DNA from: Morella rubra
Taxonomy: Eukaryota; Streptophyta; Magnoliopsida; Fagales; Myricaceae
Length of the DNA stretch: 64,000 nt
Reading direction: 5' to 3'
Assembly: GCA_003952965.2 (NCBI GenBank)
Contig: CM025853.1
Coordinates: forward strand, 293,594 to 357,593
Positions 37,035-49,038 of the stretch are shown in pieces (positions within the stretch are counted from its first letter, which is position 1; each line of letters begins with the position of its first letter). Under the pieces are notes generated by a model. The model saw only the letters and a list, made by a program, of their open reading frames with translations. It had not been told where the DNA came from and searched no databases. Made by a program: the position numbers and the translations under genes.

Positions 37035-38273
37035 ATGTCAGGAGTTAAGCGTGCACGCACAACGAGGAACCGGGACGGGATCATTCGTCCCAAGAGCAAG
37101 AAGCCTACTGATCTGATGATGACCTTAAAGAGGCTGATGGAGTACTTGAGGGGGCGGCCGGTGGCCAAAGAGCGTCTGTGACACTCTCTGATTTTGACCA
37201 GTTATTGTACGAGGAGCACTCCCTCTACCAACTCTTCGAGTACTAGGGATTTCTTCATCAGCTCTCGTGGACTGAGGGTTTTGTGTGGACGCAGTTGTGC
37301 AAGATTTCTTCTGTGCACTCGTCTCGGTAGATAGAGCACCTGAGGTGCAGCTAGAGGTGCGAGGCGTGCAGTTCTTATTCTTCATTGCCGATTTCTACAT
37401 TGCCCTGCCCGAGAGCCCCTGTTTCCCGGTTACCCCTGATGGATGAACAGAGGACATCAGAGCAGGACCTGTGGACGCTGATGACTGGGAAGACCTCTGC
37501 AGTGGTGGCAGCATAATCAAGCAGAGTGAGTTCAGTGAGTTTTGGCGATTTTGCACCTTATCTGGACGCCGAACGTCGATGGCAGAACTCATTCCACCGA
37601 GTGCCCGTTCACGAGAGCTCAGTCATGCTCTTACTGGGTCAGCAGACGCGGATAGATTTTCCGCTGTACATGTTCGAGCTGATTATGGATGAGGCTTGGG
37701 GAATTAAGGAATATAGCCTCCCATACGGCGTGTTTCTAACTCAGTTCCTCATTTCTCGGGGAGTCGTGATCGCTGCCGATACACGTAAGGAGGTTAAGAG
37801 TGCGCTGAACAAGTTCACTCTGTCCAGGAGCAAGGGGCCAGGAGGGGGCATTGACTCGACGGTTTGCTCGTAGAGCAGCGGCCGCAGAGGAGGCATCACG
37901 GCCTTCGACATCAGCGTCAGAGGCACCTCTGGAGACGGGAGCACCTGCAGTGCCCCCTCCATGGGTGGCCCAGCTATTTGCGGACCTCGACAGCCGTGTC
38001 AGCGCGACTGTGAAGGCCACTCTACAGCCTGTTGAGAGGCAGATGCAGTCATTAGAGGAGCAGCTGAAGGAGCTCCGAACCGCCTTCGATGGGGAGTGCA
38101 CTGTGACAATGCTGCGCAACAAGTCGGTCGTGGCTCATATGGCGGACGTCAACGAGCAGCTGGAAGAAATTAAGAAGACTCTGGATGATTTCAAGACAGA
38201 GGCAGATCCACAGAGGATTCCCGGAGATATTCCTGATGACGTGGCCACTTTCCGTGATGCTGTTCGACGTTGA
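37035..38273 (+). pseudogene. Transposase_32-type protein with coiled-coil tail carried by the CACTA element
   Basis: The start MSGVKRARTTRNRDGIIRPK at 37035 is basic and nuclear-localisation-like. A frame change near 37180 leads to degenerate sequence, then a good stretch at 37526-37860 contains SLPYGVFLTQFLISRGV followed by a basic region (TLSRSKG). The frame then shifts to 37851-38273: an Ala/Pro-rich linker (RRAAAAEEASRPSTSASEA), then a coiled coil (VERQMQSLEEQLKELRTAF, VNEQLEEIKKTLDDF) and the stop. The LPYG..LTQFL motif places it in the putative plant transposon protein family, also seen in this window at 481 in a copia element and near 50090. Its role in transposition is unknown. Confidence 0.65.
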
Positions 38274-38594
38274 TGAATTTTTATGTTATTTTTTTATATC
38301 TATTTGGGACATACATTTTGATTTATGGTTTTATTTATCTGTTTGAGACATTTGTGTTTATTTGGATTTGATTTTTTTATTTACGTATTTGAGACATTTC
38401 TGTTTATCTGTGGATATGCAGAAGAAACTTTGATTATATTTACGTGTTTTTCTATTTGTATTTCTTTATCGACACTTATATAAGTAAAATGACCAATATA
38501 CCCTTTGGTCGGCAAAAATAACGAAATAAGTGGTTTATCAAATAAGTAATATAATAGAAAGAAATCGTTTTTTATTTTTCTGTTTTGAATTAAA

Positions 38595-39835
38595 TACATC
38601 GATCGATCGCTACATGCACACCGATCCATCGGTGTTATCCGTCGTCATTTGGGTGCACTAACCGATCGATCGTTATATACACCGATCGATCGCTACACTA
38701 GTTTTTCATCTAACCCTCATTTTTTTAAATAATGTGAGTTTAAATGATTAGAAACATAAAATATATATTAACAAAGTATGTTAGGATGTATTTAGATTAC
38801 ATAAAAACATATCAAGTACATATCATTAATTTTTAAGAAAGCATGTATAAGTTATACATGTTGCAACATAGATGCATTTTGTTTGTGTTAGTATGAGTAA
38901 GGTATTAAGATGTTAGAAACTAGTGACATAACGCTTATTTAACACATGATTATAATTATCAGTATGAGGTATGTATTAATATGATATTATAAGTAAATTA
39001 ATTTTAATAATTAAGTCATTTGTTAGGCTAAAAACGTTTTTTAATAATTAGGTTAACCGATCGATCGTTATTGGCGATCGATCGGTAAACGGTGTCGTTT
39101 AATATTTTGGTATGGATCGTTAATTTTGGGGCTTCATCGATCGGTTCGATACGATCGTAAAAACTGAATTTTAAGTTCGATCATATTACCGATCGATCGG
39201 TGTTTATCGCGCTTGAAATCAGGATGCTCTAAAGCCGTGGGTGAAGCAAAAACACACCCACGGCAAGAGAAACTAGAGACTCGCGGAAGGAGATTTTTTT
39301 AATTTTGTACCGTCCTTTTAGTTGTGAGAGTGTTTAGAAGTCCTTAAGGTTAAGCCCAAGCTCAAATTCATTGATTTTTTAACCGGGTGAATATTGAAAA
39401 ATTTGGGCGAATTTGTGAGATTTTATGGATTTGTTCGTTTTGGTCTACATTTCGTGCAAAAGGTAATTAATCAACCTACACTACGATTTAGAATGATTTC
39501 GTTGGTTATTTGGTGTTATTTTTATTTGTCTATTTGTGGGTATTGTGGATTGGATTTGTGATTGATTAGAGCTTATTAGAGTGTTTTTAATATGTATATT
39601 AGAATTAGTATTGCATGAGGATGATTTGTGAGTGTTTTGGGCGTGGATTTGAGTGTGTGGGAGGCTGGCAAGCTGTTTTGTCGATCTGGGTTATTCAAAT
39701 CGATCACCAGATTCGACGATCGATCGTCTGTTAGATGGAGGTTCAGGATCGATGTCTTATAATGACGATCGATCGGTCTTGAAACCGATCGATCGTCTAT
39801 ATATCGATCGATCACTGGTTAGGGCAGATTGCAAG
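38595..39835 (+). repeat. Internal GATCGATC clusters
   Basis: Three smaller clusters of the same palindrome as at the element ends: about 38597-38695, 39055-39215 and 39710-39820. They lie between the Transposase_32-type gene and the TNP2-like gene, where the transposase promoter would be expected. The 38700-39050 stretch is AT-rich with nothing recognised. Confidence 0.7.
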
Positions 39836-40499
39836 TTATTGACCTTGTGTAGCATTTATTCTATTCTCATGTTTAATTATTGAAGTGCTTGAGTTCTGAA
39901 ATGAATCATGAAGTTTGAGAAACTAGAGGATGATTATAGGAGTGTTTTTTTTAATAGTGATACATGTATAATATTTGAGCTTTATATTAATGTTTGATTA
40001 TTGAAGTGCTTGAGTTCTGGAAATAAATTATGGAGTTTGAGAAGCATGGAGGATGAATATTGGAGTGTTTTTGACTTGTTATGTTTGAGTTTATTTTTGG
40101 GATATAATGTGTGTACCCTTAGACCCGTTCAAGGGTTAAGACGCGATAAATATGCGTTTATCGCGTAATAACCTTGAATTGTCCAAATATGGACAGTTTG
40201 AGATTGTGTATTCGTGGTTGGACGAGTTCGGTACTTGTGTCCTGTCCAGTCTTGGAGGAAATTCGGTATCATCTACCTTTTATCTTCTGGGTATACTACT
40301 AGCATTGGTGTATGACGTCATACAACTATCGTTGATGACGTTTGCCTCCAACGCTGGTGCGTGTATTTGGGGACTGGGGGGAGATGCTGCCAAATTTTTT
40401 TCAGGTATGGATGGACACAAGTTGAACTGATGTTCAACTCCAAATGCACAATCTTGAATGGGATAGGACCTATCAGCTGGGCTTAAAGTCAAGTTACAA

Positions 40500-43400
40500 T
40501 GATTGGGTGTTTATGAATTACTTAATTCGTGTATTTTTTTAGATTGGTGGCGATGGATAAAAGTTGGGTTTACGAGAAAAATCGGTTTGGTGAAAAGTAT
40601 GTGGAGGGGGTCTGTGGTTTGTCGGTATGGCTGCTTGTTGTGTAGACTCTCGGGGTCAGATCAGATGTCCGTGTCGGAAGTGCAAAATGTAGTGTTTCAA
40701 GTGTTGGATAAAATGGAAGATCATATATACATTAATGGGTTTGATGTGAGCTATAAGTCATGGGTGTTTCACGGGGAGGGTATTCAACTTACTTCAAATT
40801 TGAGTCAAGAGTCCGGTGCGAGCTTACCATATAGTGATGATGATTTAGAGGGAGATAACTCTGATAGAATGGAGGAAATGTTAATCGATGTTCGTGCCGG
40901 ATTAGATGGTGGGGCGGCAAGGGTTGAAACGGAGAACCCTAATATTAAGGAAACCCCACTTGGGGACCAAAGGCTTCGACACCACTTAATAAATTATGGG
41001 AAGAGGCAGAACATGAATTGTATCCTGGATGTACCAAGTTTAGTAAGTTGTCATTTACGGTCCGGTTGTTGCATGTGAAGTCGGAGAATAAGTTGTCGGT
41101 TAAGGCATTTGATATGGTATTACAATTGATTAAGGAGGCGTTGCCAGAGGGGGAGACGTTACCGGGATCGTATTACGAGGCGAAACAATTGCGAAAGGAT
41201 CTTGGGTTTAGTTATGATAAAATCCATGCATGTCAAATGATTGTGTGTTGTTTTGGAAGGAAAACAGTGAGTTAGACAAATGTCCGGTATGTGGGGTGTC
41301 TCGGTGGAAATTCGAAAATGATTTGCGCAATCGAATTCCCAGAAAGTGTTGCGTCATTTCCCTTTAATCCCTAGACTTAAACGTTTGTTTACCACAAAAG
41401 ATGTAGCAATGACATGAGATGGCATAAGGAGAAACGGGTCGATGATGGGAGAGTTTGAGGCATCCTGCAGATTCATTGGTTTGAAAGAATTTTGATAAGG
41501 ACCACGATTGGTTTGCTCAAGATGCCCGCAATGTCCGCCTTAGTCTTGCTTCGGACGGGTTCAATCCGTTCGGAAACATAGCAATGCGTGCAGTATTTGG
41601 CCAGTCGTTGTGTTTCCTTATAATTTACCCCCATGGAGGTGTATGAAGGTCCCATTTTCACTGATGACTCTTTTGATTCCGGGTCGAAAGTCACCGGGAA
41701 ATGATATAGATGTATATCTTCGACCCTTAGTGGACGGGTTAAAACAACTATGGAAAGATGGAGTTGAGACGTATGATGCTTCAGATGGGACGACATTTAA
41801 GATGCATGCAGCTTTGATGTGGACCATAAATGATTTTCCAGCATATGCCAATTTATCTGGATGGAGTACCAAAGGGAAGTTGGCATGTCCAACGTGTAAT
41901 TTAGACACTGACTATAAGTGGTTGAAGCACGGGAGAAGAATGTGTTATATGGGTCATAGGAGATATTTGACACCGGGGCATGTATGGAGATATGATGTGG
42001 ATACGTTTCGATGGGAAAGAAGAACATAGACTTCCGCCTGGGAGTTAACTGGTGAGGACATATTGGAACAATTGACGCATGTCGGGGAGACTATCTTTGG
42101 TAAAGCGTCAGGGAAGAATAGGGGAAAGAAGAAACAATCGTCGGAACGTTTGAATTGGACGAAGAAGAGCATCTTTTTCCAACTGCCGTATTGGAGTACA
42201 TTAGGGTTACGGCATAACTTGGACGTGATGCACATCAAGAAGAACATATGTGACAAATGATTGGGACGGTGATGAATATCGAGTTCAAGACCAGAGATTC
42301 AGCGGGTGCACGTAGAGATTTAGCTGAAATGGGGGTCAAAAAAGATTTGCACTTGGTGTATGACGGTCGGGTTGAATTGATGCCTCAAGCGGTGTATACT
42401 TTGATTCAGGAAGAGCGAAGGAGGGCCTGTGAGTGGTTAAAAGATGTGAGGTTCCTTGATGGTTATGCTGCTGAGATTTCACGTTGTGTGAGTCTAGATG
42501 AGTTCGAGAGTTTCTGTTGCAGAGATGTCTTATTGCAGAGGATGTCAGAAGATATCGGGATAATTTTATCAAGTTGGAAATGATTTTTCCACCTGCTTTT
42601 TTTACAGTAATGATGCATTTGGCGGTCCACTTACCACGCGAAGCAATGCTTGCTGGACCAGTACAATACAGATGGATGTATCCATTGAACGGTTGATGGG
42701 TCGCTCAAAACGGAATGTGAAAAATAAGTCTCGTCCCGAAGGGTCGATTCGTATATTGAGAATGAGTGTTCGACATTTTGTTTGTTTAATAGAGATCGAA
42801 ACTACGAAAAGTATTCGACTCAGAGAATTAGATTTTGACATGACATAGTTCAAGAAACTGTTGAGGGGAAACAGTGTTTAATCGCAGATATCAAAAATAC
42901 AATTCTTTACCAAAAGGTCATTAGATGTGTTCACTCAGAGAATTAGATTGCTAGGGGCTGGAAAAGGACATGACATGAGTTCAAGAAAGCTCGGTGGTTT
43001 GTGCTGAACAATTGCAAAATCAGCAACTACAAGTCGCTAATTAATCTTGATCATTACAGTGAACACATGGACGAACTTCGTGCGCAAGGAGTTGGTAACA
43101 TTTCTCGTATGCATGAGGAACAATTTTCGGATTGGTTCTTAGGGCGAGTAAGTGTTATTGACAAATAATTCAAATTAATATCGTGTCTTTGTTTTTAATG
43201 ACCTTCTAATATATTGTTGTAGGTTCAAAAATTACGTTCTCAAAATCCATGTACATCGGATCGATGAATTGTATTCATTGGCACGTGGGCCTGATACACG
43301 AGTGATGCGTTATTCTGCATGTGTTAGTGAACAGATGTAGATATCATACAGTACAACGGGAAGAAAGAACTCAGAACAGTGGTATTGTATACGGGATAGA

Positions 43401-44044
43401 CATGAGGGAAATCCAATAGAATTTTACGGGAGACTTGTAGACATTTATGCCATGCAATACTTGCTGGAAATACAGTATATTTGTTTAAGTGTGATTGGTG
43501 GGACGTCGGAGATCACCGTAGAATTCGTATCGACGAGAACTTTAAGAGCATAAACACTTCCCGATTGTGGTACTTAGAAGATCCATTTGTTTTGGCTAAT
43601 CAAGCAAGTCAAGTGTTTTATCTAGTTGATAATCTGCATGGACTTACATGGCGAGTCGTGCAGAAGTTGTCGTGTAGAAATGCATATGACATTCCCGGCC
43701 TGGATCCGGACGGTGAAGTTGATGTAAACATTGAATCGGGAGCAGCCATCGTGAATGAAGCGTATCAAGAGGACGATGCCATTGACTTGTTTATAGACTT
43801 CGACAGTTTAACCTTAATCCACTACGGAGGGATGACGTTGCGCCAAACGTTATCCAAGCTTCTGAGGCAATTGATCGGCGGAAAAAAAGACGTATAGATA
43901 GTAATGATGTTTCAGAGGGGGATGAAGCAGAAATTGAAGAGAATACCGAAGAAAGTGGGGACGAAGATTTCGTTCGAAAGTGATAGCGACTCTACTGAGG
44001 ATGAGGCATCGGGCGATAACGTGCAAGAATCAGATTCTGATTAA
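40500..44044 (+). pseudogene. CACTA TNP2-like transposase (Transposase_21, DUF4218, DUF4216)
   Basis: The N-terminal part (about 40680-41080) includes YINGFDVSYKSWVFHGEG, like the transposase-associated domain, and an acidic stretch. It continues with CPGCTKFSKLSF-like sequence, then CPVCGVSRWKFE (41280), PLIPRLKRLF, WHKEKRVDDG and GFNPFG.., VVFPYNLPPWRCMK (41605) and IPGRKSPGNDIDVYLRPLVD. GKLACPTCNLDT and LPYWSTLGLRHNLDVMHIKK (to 42260) follow. DUF4218 remnants lie at 42600-43160 and DUF4216 at 43400-43900 (DPFVLANQASQVFYLVD). It ends in an acidic Ser/Asp/Glu-rich tail. Normally this protein cleaves the element ends. At least ten frameshifts or stops show decay. Confidence 0.8.
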
Positions 44045-44166
44045 TAATTTCTTTCATGTATATTTTTCTTTCTAATGTTGATGTTTGCTGAACTATTTTT
44101 ACTGTTACTGTCTCGTTTACCATATCTTTATCGTTTATTTTGTTATGTCACAGCTTCTACGGTGAA

Positions 44167-46334
44167 ATGAAGCGTGGACGAGAATTTCCTTCAGTTACTT
44201 CTGGACAGTTGCATAGTATGAGTCCGATCCCGAGTCCTACACGAGCGCTCCTTCTCCGAGAGTGAATGAAGGCATGAGTCAAGGCACGCCAGCTTGTCCT
44301 AGTAGTTGTGCATGTAAGAAATTATTCTAAGTTATATTTCAATTTTTTTAAGTTAACCGACCGACTAACTTTGTTAATTTTATTTTATGTAGCGACATCA
44401 GCTTCTAAACGTGGGTCAGTTTGGAGAGGTAGGTCCGGGTCTAGGAAACTATCGGTGCATATCTCGGAGGGAGAGTGTGGAGGAGTGTCTTCCATTGCTG
44501 CCACTCTATCGACGAAGATTGAAATGTTGGTCCGAGGGCTGATTCCGATCTCCGTTAACAAGTGAGTTGATGTTTCTGCAGAAGTGAAGGAGTACATTAT
44601 GGATCGAGTGTTGGTATGATTAAATACGTAAACATAGAATTTTTGGTGGACGCATTTCGTTTATCATTGTAATATTGTCTGTTTTGGTACTTATGCAGGA
44701 CCAGTTTGACCTTGACTACACCCGTCATGAGGACGTGAGGACGGTGGTCGAGACTATGATGACGGCACGTCGAACGCACTGCAACCGAATGCATGCGTAT
44801 TTTAAGAAGTTCCTGAGTAAAGAGGCGGCGTTGCTGAAGCCGCACCCTGATACCACAGAAGAACAGTGGAAGGAGTTATGCGATCTGTTCACCAGCGAAG
44901 CATTTATGGTACGTGATTAAAAAACTTGTTGCTTAAATATTACATTCTTTTAATATTTAATTACTTAAAATATCGCAGAAACGCGAGCGAGCAAATAAGA
45001 AAAGATCAAAGCTGACTAGTGCTGCTGGTTCGCGTCGTTCCAGCGCACACGAGCTTGCATGGTAAGTTAACAACTAAATCTTAGACTTTATTGATATTGT
45101 TTGTCAATAACTTTATGCTATTGTCATGTAGAAAAATCAAGAAAACGGCAATATCAATCCTGCAAAACTATATAAAAAGAATTATACAAACAAAGATGGG
45201 ATTTGGACCTCGGAAGGAGCGAGAGAAATTTATGTAAGTCGCTTTCATTTTAATCTACTTTATGTAATTTATGTATAGTTTATCTACATTAATGTTTCTG
45301 GTAATTATTTTCATTTTTTAGGAACGGATGGATGCCTTCCAGCGTAAGTGTGATTTAGAAGGGAAGACTTATACCGAAATTGAAGTATATTCCGAGATAT
45401 TGGGCAAGAAGTCGGGATATGTTGGGGATTAGGACGGGCGGTTAAGCCTTTGCCTTCATCAACTTTGACTACACAGTCTTCTGATCTACAGCACCAGTTA
45501 GCAAAGGCAAGGGATGAGATAGAGGCGATGAGAGCTGCTAGAGAAAAAGACTTGCAAGAATTTGCGAAGAAGCAAGCTGAGATGGAGGCCACGCTGAGGG
45601 ACCACCATGAAGAGCAGCGGGTGGAGCAGGAGCGCATCCGGTTGGAGCAGGAGGAGCGCATGAAAAAGAGCAAGAGCGTCTACTTTATGTAATTTATGTA
45701 TATTTTATCTACTTTAATGTTTCTGGAAATTATTGTCATTTTTTCAAGAACGGATGGATGCCTTCCAGCGTCAGTGTGATTTATAAGGGAAGATTTACAC
45801 CGAAATTGAAGTATATTCCGAGAGATTGGGCAAGAAGTTGGAATATGTTCGGGGATTAGGACACGGGCGGTTAAGCCTCTGGCTTCATCAACTTTAACTA
45901 CACAGTCTTCTGATCTACAACACCAGCTAGCAAAGGCAAGGGATGAGATAGAAGCAATGAGAGCTGCTAGAGAAAAAGATTTGCAAGAATTTGCGAAGAA
46001 GCAAGATGAGATGGAGGCCACGCTGAGGAACTACCGTGAGGAGCAGCGGGTGGAACAGGAGCGATCCGGTTGGAGTAGGAGGAGCGTATGAAAAGGGAGC
46101 AAGAGTGCATGCGAGTGGAGCAAGAGGAGGTGCATGAAAAAGGAGCTAGAGCGCATGCGAGTGGAAGGAAGGGCAAGAGCGCATGCAAAAGGAGCAAGAG
46201 CGCTTACGGGCAGAAATATCGAAGGAACTGGAGAAGAAAATGTCCTCTGTAATGGAGAAGAAAATGAGCGACATGTCAAAATGACTATTCAGCAAGTTTG
46301 GGGGTTCAAAAAGGTAGATGCATGTATATTGTAA
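44167..46334 (+). pseudogene. CACTA TNPA-like protein (Transposase_24 family), multi-exon, with duplicated exon
   Basis: Starts MKRGREFPSVTSGQLHS (44167). Further exons are about 44392-44562 (Ser/Gly/Arg-rich), 44700-44915 (DQFDLDYTRHEDVRTVVE, then EEQWKELCDLFTSEAFM), 44980-45060 (KRERANKKRSKL), 45132-45236 (NPAKLYKKNYTNKDGIWTS) and 45323-45690 (RMDAFQRKCDLEGKTYTEIE, then QHQLAKARDEIEAMRAAREK and an E/R-rich coiled coil). The order matches the TNPA-like gene of the first CACTA element and the plant Transposase_24 family. The last exon with its intron is duplicated in tandem. The protein is presumed to bind the subterminal GATCGATC arrays. Stops in several exons suggest it is inactive. Confidence 0.7.
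45255..46100 (+). repeat. 425 bp tandem duplication of intron plus last exon of the TNPA-like gene
   Basis: 45255-45679 and 45680-46100 are collinear copies ('ctactttatgtaatttatgt' start, 'gatggatgccttccagcgt', 'caccag.tagcaaaggcaagg', 'gaggccacgctgagg'). The second copy has lost the acceptor consensus (ttttttagg became ttttttcaag). Confidence 0.85.
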
Positions 46335-46504
46335 TAACTTTTTAATTATGTATTATTATGATATTATTTTTCGATTTAATTATGGATCACTATATGTTAT
46401 TATTGATGTTTATTAATGTGAGTATTGTATTTTATTATAAAATGTACGTGTTATATAATATTTTCTATTATTATTGTTTAAAAAAAAAACGATTCTGTTA
46501 CCAC

Positions 46505-47250
46505 CGTTCGATCGGCATATTCAGCGATCGATTGTTTGTTGTTCAACCGATCGATCGTCCAATACACTGTTCGATCGCTAATATTAAAACGACAAAATTA
46601 CTGATCGATAGTAAAATAAACGATCGATCTTCTATGTATGTGCAAGCGATCAGTCGGTACAATAAGCGACCGATCGGTGTAGAAATAGACGATCGATTAT
46701 CCAATTCAAACGATCGATCGTCAAATGAAACCGATCGATCCGTTACGTAATGAATGTTCCATCGCTGAATTAAACGAACGATCGTCCATGGCATAACGAT
46801 TGATCGTGATACTTTAGTGATTGATTGCTTATATAAAGCGTCCAATCGTCGTTATTGAAACAATCGATCGTCTATTTGTTACTGTGCGATCGTTTAAATG
46901 TGTCGATCAATCACAAATACATAACCGATTGATCGTCAATACGTACCATTCGATCATCTCAAATGTATACCGATCGATCACCATTCCAATCGAACCATCA
47001 CTTCATTTTCACCGACCGATCGTCACAATTACCGATCGATCAGTAAATTTAGTGACGAAAAATTTCCGTCACTAAAAAATTTTCGTGACGAGATTCGGGT
47101 TTCATCACGAAATACATTTCATGACTCTCATTCGCTAACGGAGCTCGTAACGAAAATATTTCGTCACTAATACATTTAGTGACGAAATATTGACTTTTCT
47201 CAGTTGAGCAAATGTTTTTTGTCGCTAAAGTCATTTGTTTTTTGGTAGTG
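46505..47250 (+). repeat. Right subterminal GATCGATC array and CACTA terminus
   Basis: About 20 copies or variants of cgatcgatcg occur at 46505-47045, followed by 'tagtgacgaaa' motifs (47048-47235) and the TTTTTTGGTAGTG terminus. It mirrors the left end. Confidence 0.85.
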
Positions 47251-47540
47251 ATAGACTGGTTATGGGATCCATCTCTGAAAGACAGACTTTTTCGCTCCTC
47301 AAGATTAATTAGCCCCCCGCAATTAGCTCTTTATGCATCGCGGGAAGAATGCCAATGAAGACGTCTATGTTGGTGTTCCTTAATGGTAAAAGGTGAAAAC
47401 TGCCGCTCTGTATGATTGCCGAACAGAGCCACGTTTAGAGAGAGACAGATGAAGTGAGGGAAATTAGATCCACAAATGCATGCTGACGGAAATTTTTACG
47501 CTATATGATGGCAACAATCTCTGAGAAATGGTAGCGCGGA
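47251..47540 (+). pseudogene. 3' end of the interrupted CHRK1-like kinase
   Basis: Directly after the CACTA terminus the translation WDPSLKDRLFRSS resumes where the exon before the element stops at WKEGKGM, matching the kinase subdomain X-XI stretch of plant receptor kinases (usual form: WKEGKG...DPSL). Weak matches follow in shifting frames: QLALY, PMKTSMLVFLNG (normally a PTM..V..ML motif) and a short C-terminal tail to about 47540. The split confirms that the element inserted into the last exons of the gene starting at 32549. Confidence 0.65.
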
Positions 47541-47559
47541 TGGAGCGTTGCAGGCCTTA

Positions 47560-48680
47560 GTAAATATATAAGGTTTATTATTGAGAGAAAAATCCTTATT
47601 TTCTCCATTTTATTTACTCTTGGACTGCTCTAAATACTTTGTTCATTCACAACCAATGTAGTGAAATGTCGGAGCTAATACTGTATTTTCGTAATCTACA
47701 AATAACCTACTTCTTGAATCTATTTCATGTAATTGAAGGGCAGAATAATTTAGGCTACCATTTATACTGGAAAAATTTACATGGGTTGAAAGTCATTAAA
47801 CAACGGCCATATTTGAAAAACCCATTTTAGACAATCTCAACACAGGAGCAGAAATTTAAGACAGCTGCTTTTTTTCCCGTTCTTTTCTTTAATTATCTAC
47901 ATGATATATATAGCCATATATTGTTCTTTTTCAAAAAAAATAATTTACTTTTTATAATTCTAGAGTACAACTGAAACTATTCAAACCACTATACTCGGGA
48001 CAATTTCTATTAATTTTAAATTAGGAGGTAACTGTTCAAATTTTTTTTTAAAGCACTAATTAAATTGCCAAAAAATAGTAGTTGAAGAGAGTCAATTATA
48101 CAAAAAATAATAATAATAATTAAAAAAATTAAGACGCACCTTATAATTTTTTTTATCTTTATTTGATTCTAGTACGAAGTAAATATATGTTCTCTGTGAA
48201 GTACACAAAATTCTTCGAAGTAGATGGAGATTCTTTTTAATTTATTACTCCAATTAGATAGTAATTAACTTAGAAAGATAAAGACACAACAGTTATGATT
48301 AATGTTTCAAGGTCTACATATTATCATATTTATTTTTCTTCAAATTAGAGTATTTAGTTTGAGTAGAAAATATAAAACTGTTTAGTTTACCATTAACGGA
48401 ATCCCAATTCATTCCTAACCAAACTTGACGTGTTGCCCTTAGGCCGAAACACCAAACCATGAATGAAGGTAGGCTTTGAGGGCTAAACGCCCTATCTTGG
48501 GCTCATTCGGATTTATCTATCCAGGCAAAAGCCAAAAGTTTTCAAGGCTAGTCTTCGGCTTTCTCAAATGATCGACCCATAACACTGCACCAGCACATCT
48601 TTTGGCATAATGGCATGAATAAGTGAATAATTCTTTACCAGGTATTTCTTTTTCCTATAAGATTGTTTAGGCTATAATTT
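47560..48680. other. AT-rich gene-free stretch
   Basis: Homopolymer and AT runs with no convincing coding sequence. It includes the former 3' flank of the kinase gene. Confidence 0.4.
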
Positions 48681-48960
48681 TATAATGTTTGATATTGGTT
48701 TAGGGTAGTTTTAGAGGTGGGGGAGAGGTTCTCCATGACTAAGTCAACTCGGTCTTCTTCCCCACAACATGTCCGAACATGGTTGAAGCCGTTCGGACAG
48801 ATAGTTTTAAATTTTCTACAGTTACCTTTCCAAACGTTGCTATTTGAAGACGGTGATTCGGACATTACTAATTAGACGTGTGGATGCCTTTGGCTTTATA
48901 CGCCGCCATTTAGGTTAAGATATGTACTTGTGTTTAAGTGTTTTGAACTACGTCAATTTT

Positions 48961-49038
48961 TACCTAACGTTCGGACAGTCACTTATTACCTAACGTTCGG
49001 ACGGTCACTTATTACCTAACATTTGAACGGTCACTTAT
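48961..49038 (+). repeat. 26 bp tandem repeat, three copies
   Basis: Unit 'tacctaacgttcggac' plus '(a/g)gtcacttat' starts at 48961, 48987 and 49013. The third copy is diverged. It carries the subterminal ttcggac motif. Confidence 0.85.

Larger units (their letters stand above)
36064..47250 (+). mobile_element. 11.2 kb CACTA (En/Spm) transposon inserted in the receptor-kinase gene
   Basis: The left end is CACTACTAGAAAATTGAC (36064) and the right end ...TTTTTTGGTAGTG (47250), an inverted CACTAC(T/C)A(G/A)AAAA terminus. Both ends carry 'tagtgacgaaa' repeats and then dense GATCGATC arrays (36290-36925 and 46505-47045). Inside, all on the plus strand, are a Transposase_32-type gene (37035-38273), a TNP2-like transposase (40500-44044) and a TNPA-like gene (44167-46334). 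Host kinase sequence resumes directly at 47251. Flanking triplets are atg (left) and ata (right), a near but not exact 3-base duplication. Many stops make it non-autonomous now. Confidence 0.88.

Noticed and set aside
37125..38122. Minus-strand Ser/Thr-rich open frames
   Set aside because: They overlap the plus-strand Transposase_32-type gene and show only shadow composition.
36290..47045. GATCGATC arrays as a CRISPR-like or centromeric satellite array
   Set aside because: The units are short palindromes with irregular spacing, confined to one CACTA element and symmetric about its ends. Subterminal transposase-binding repeats explain this better.
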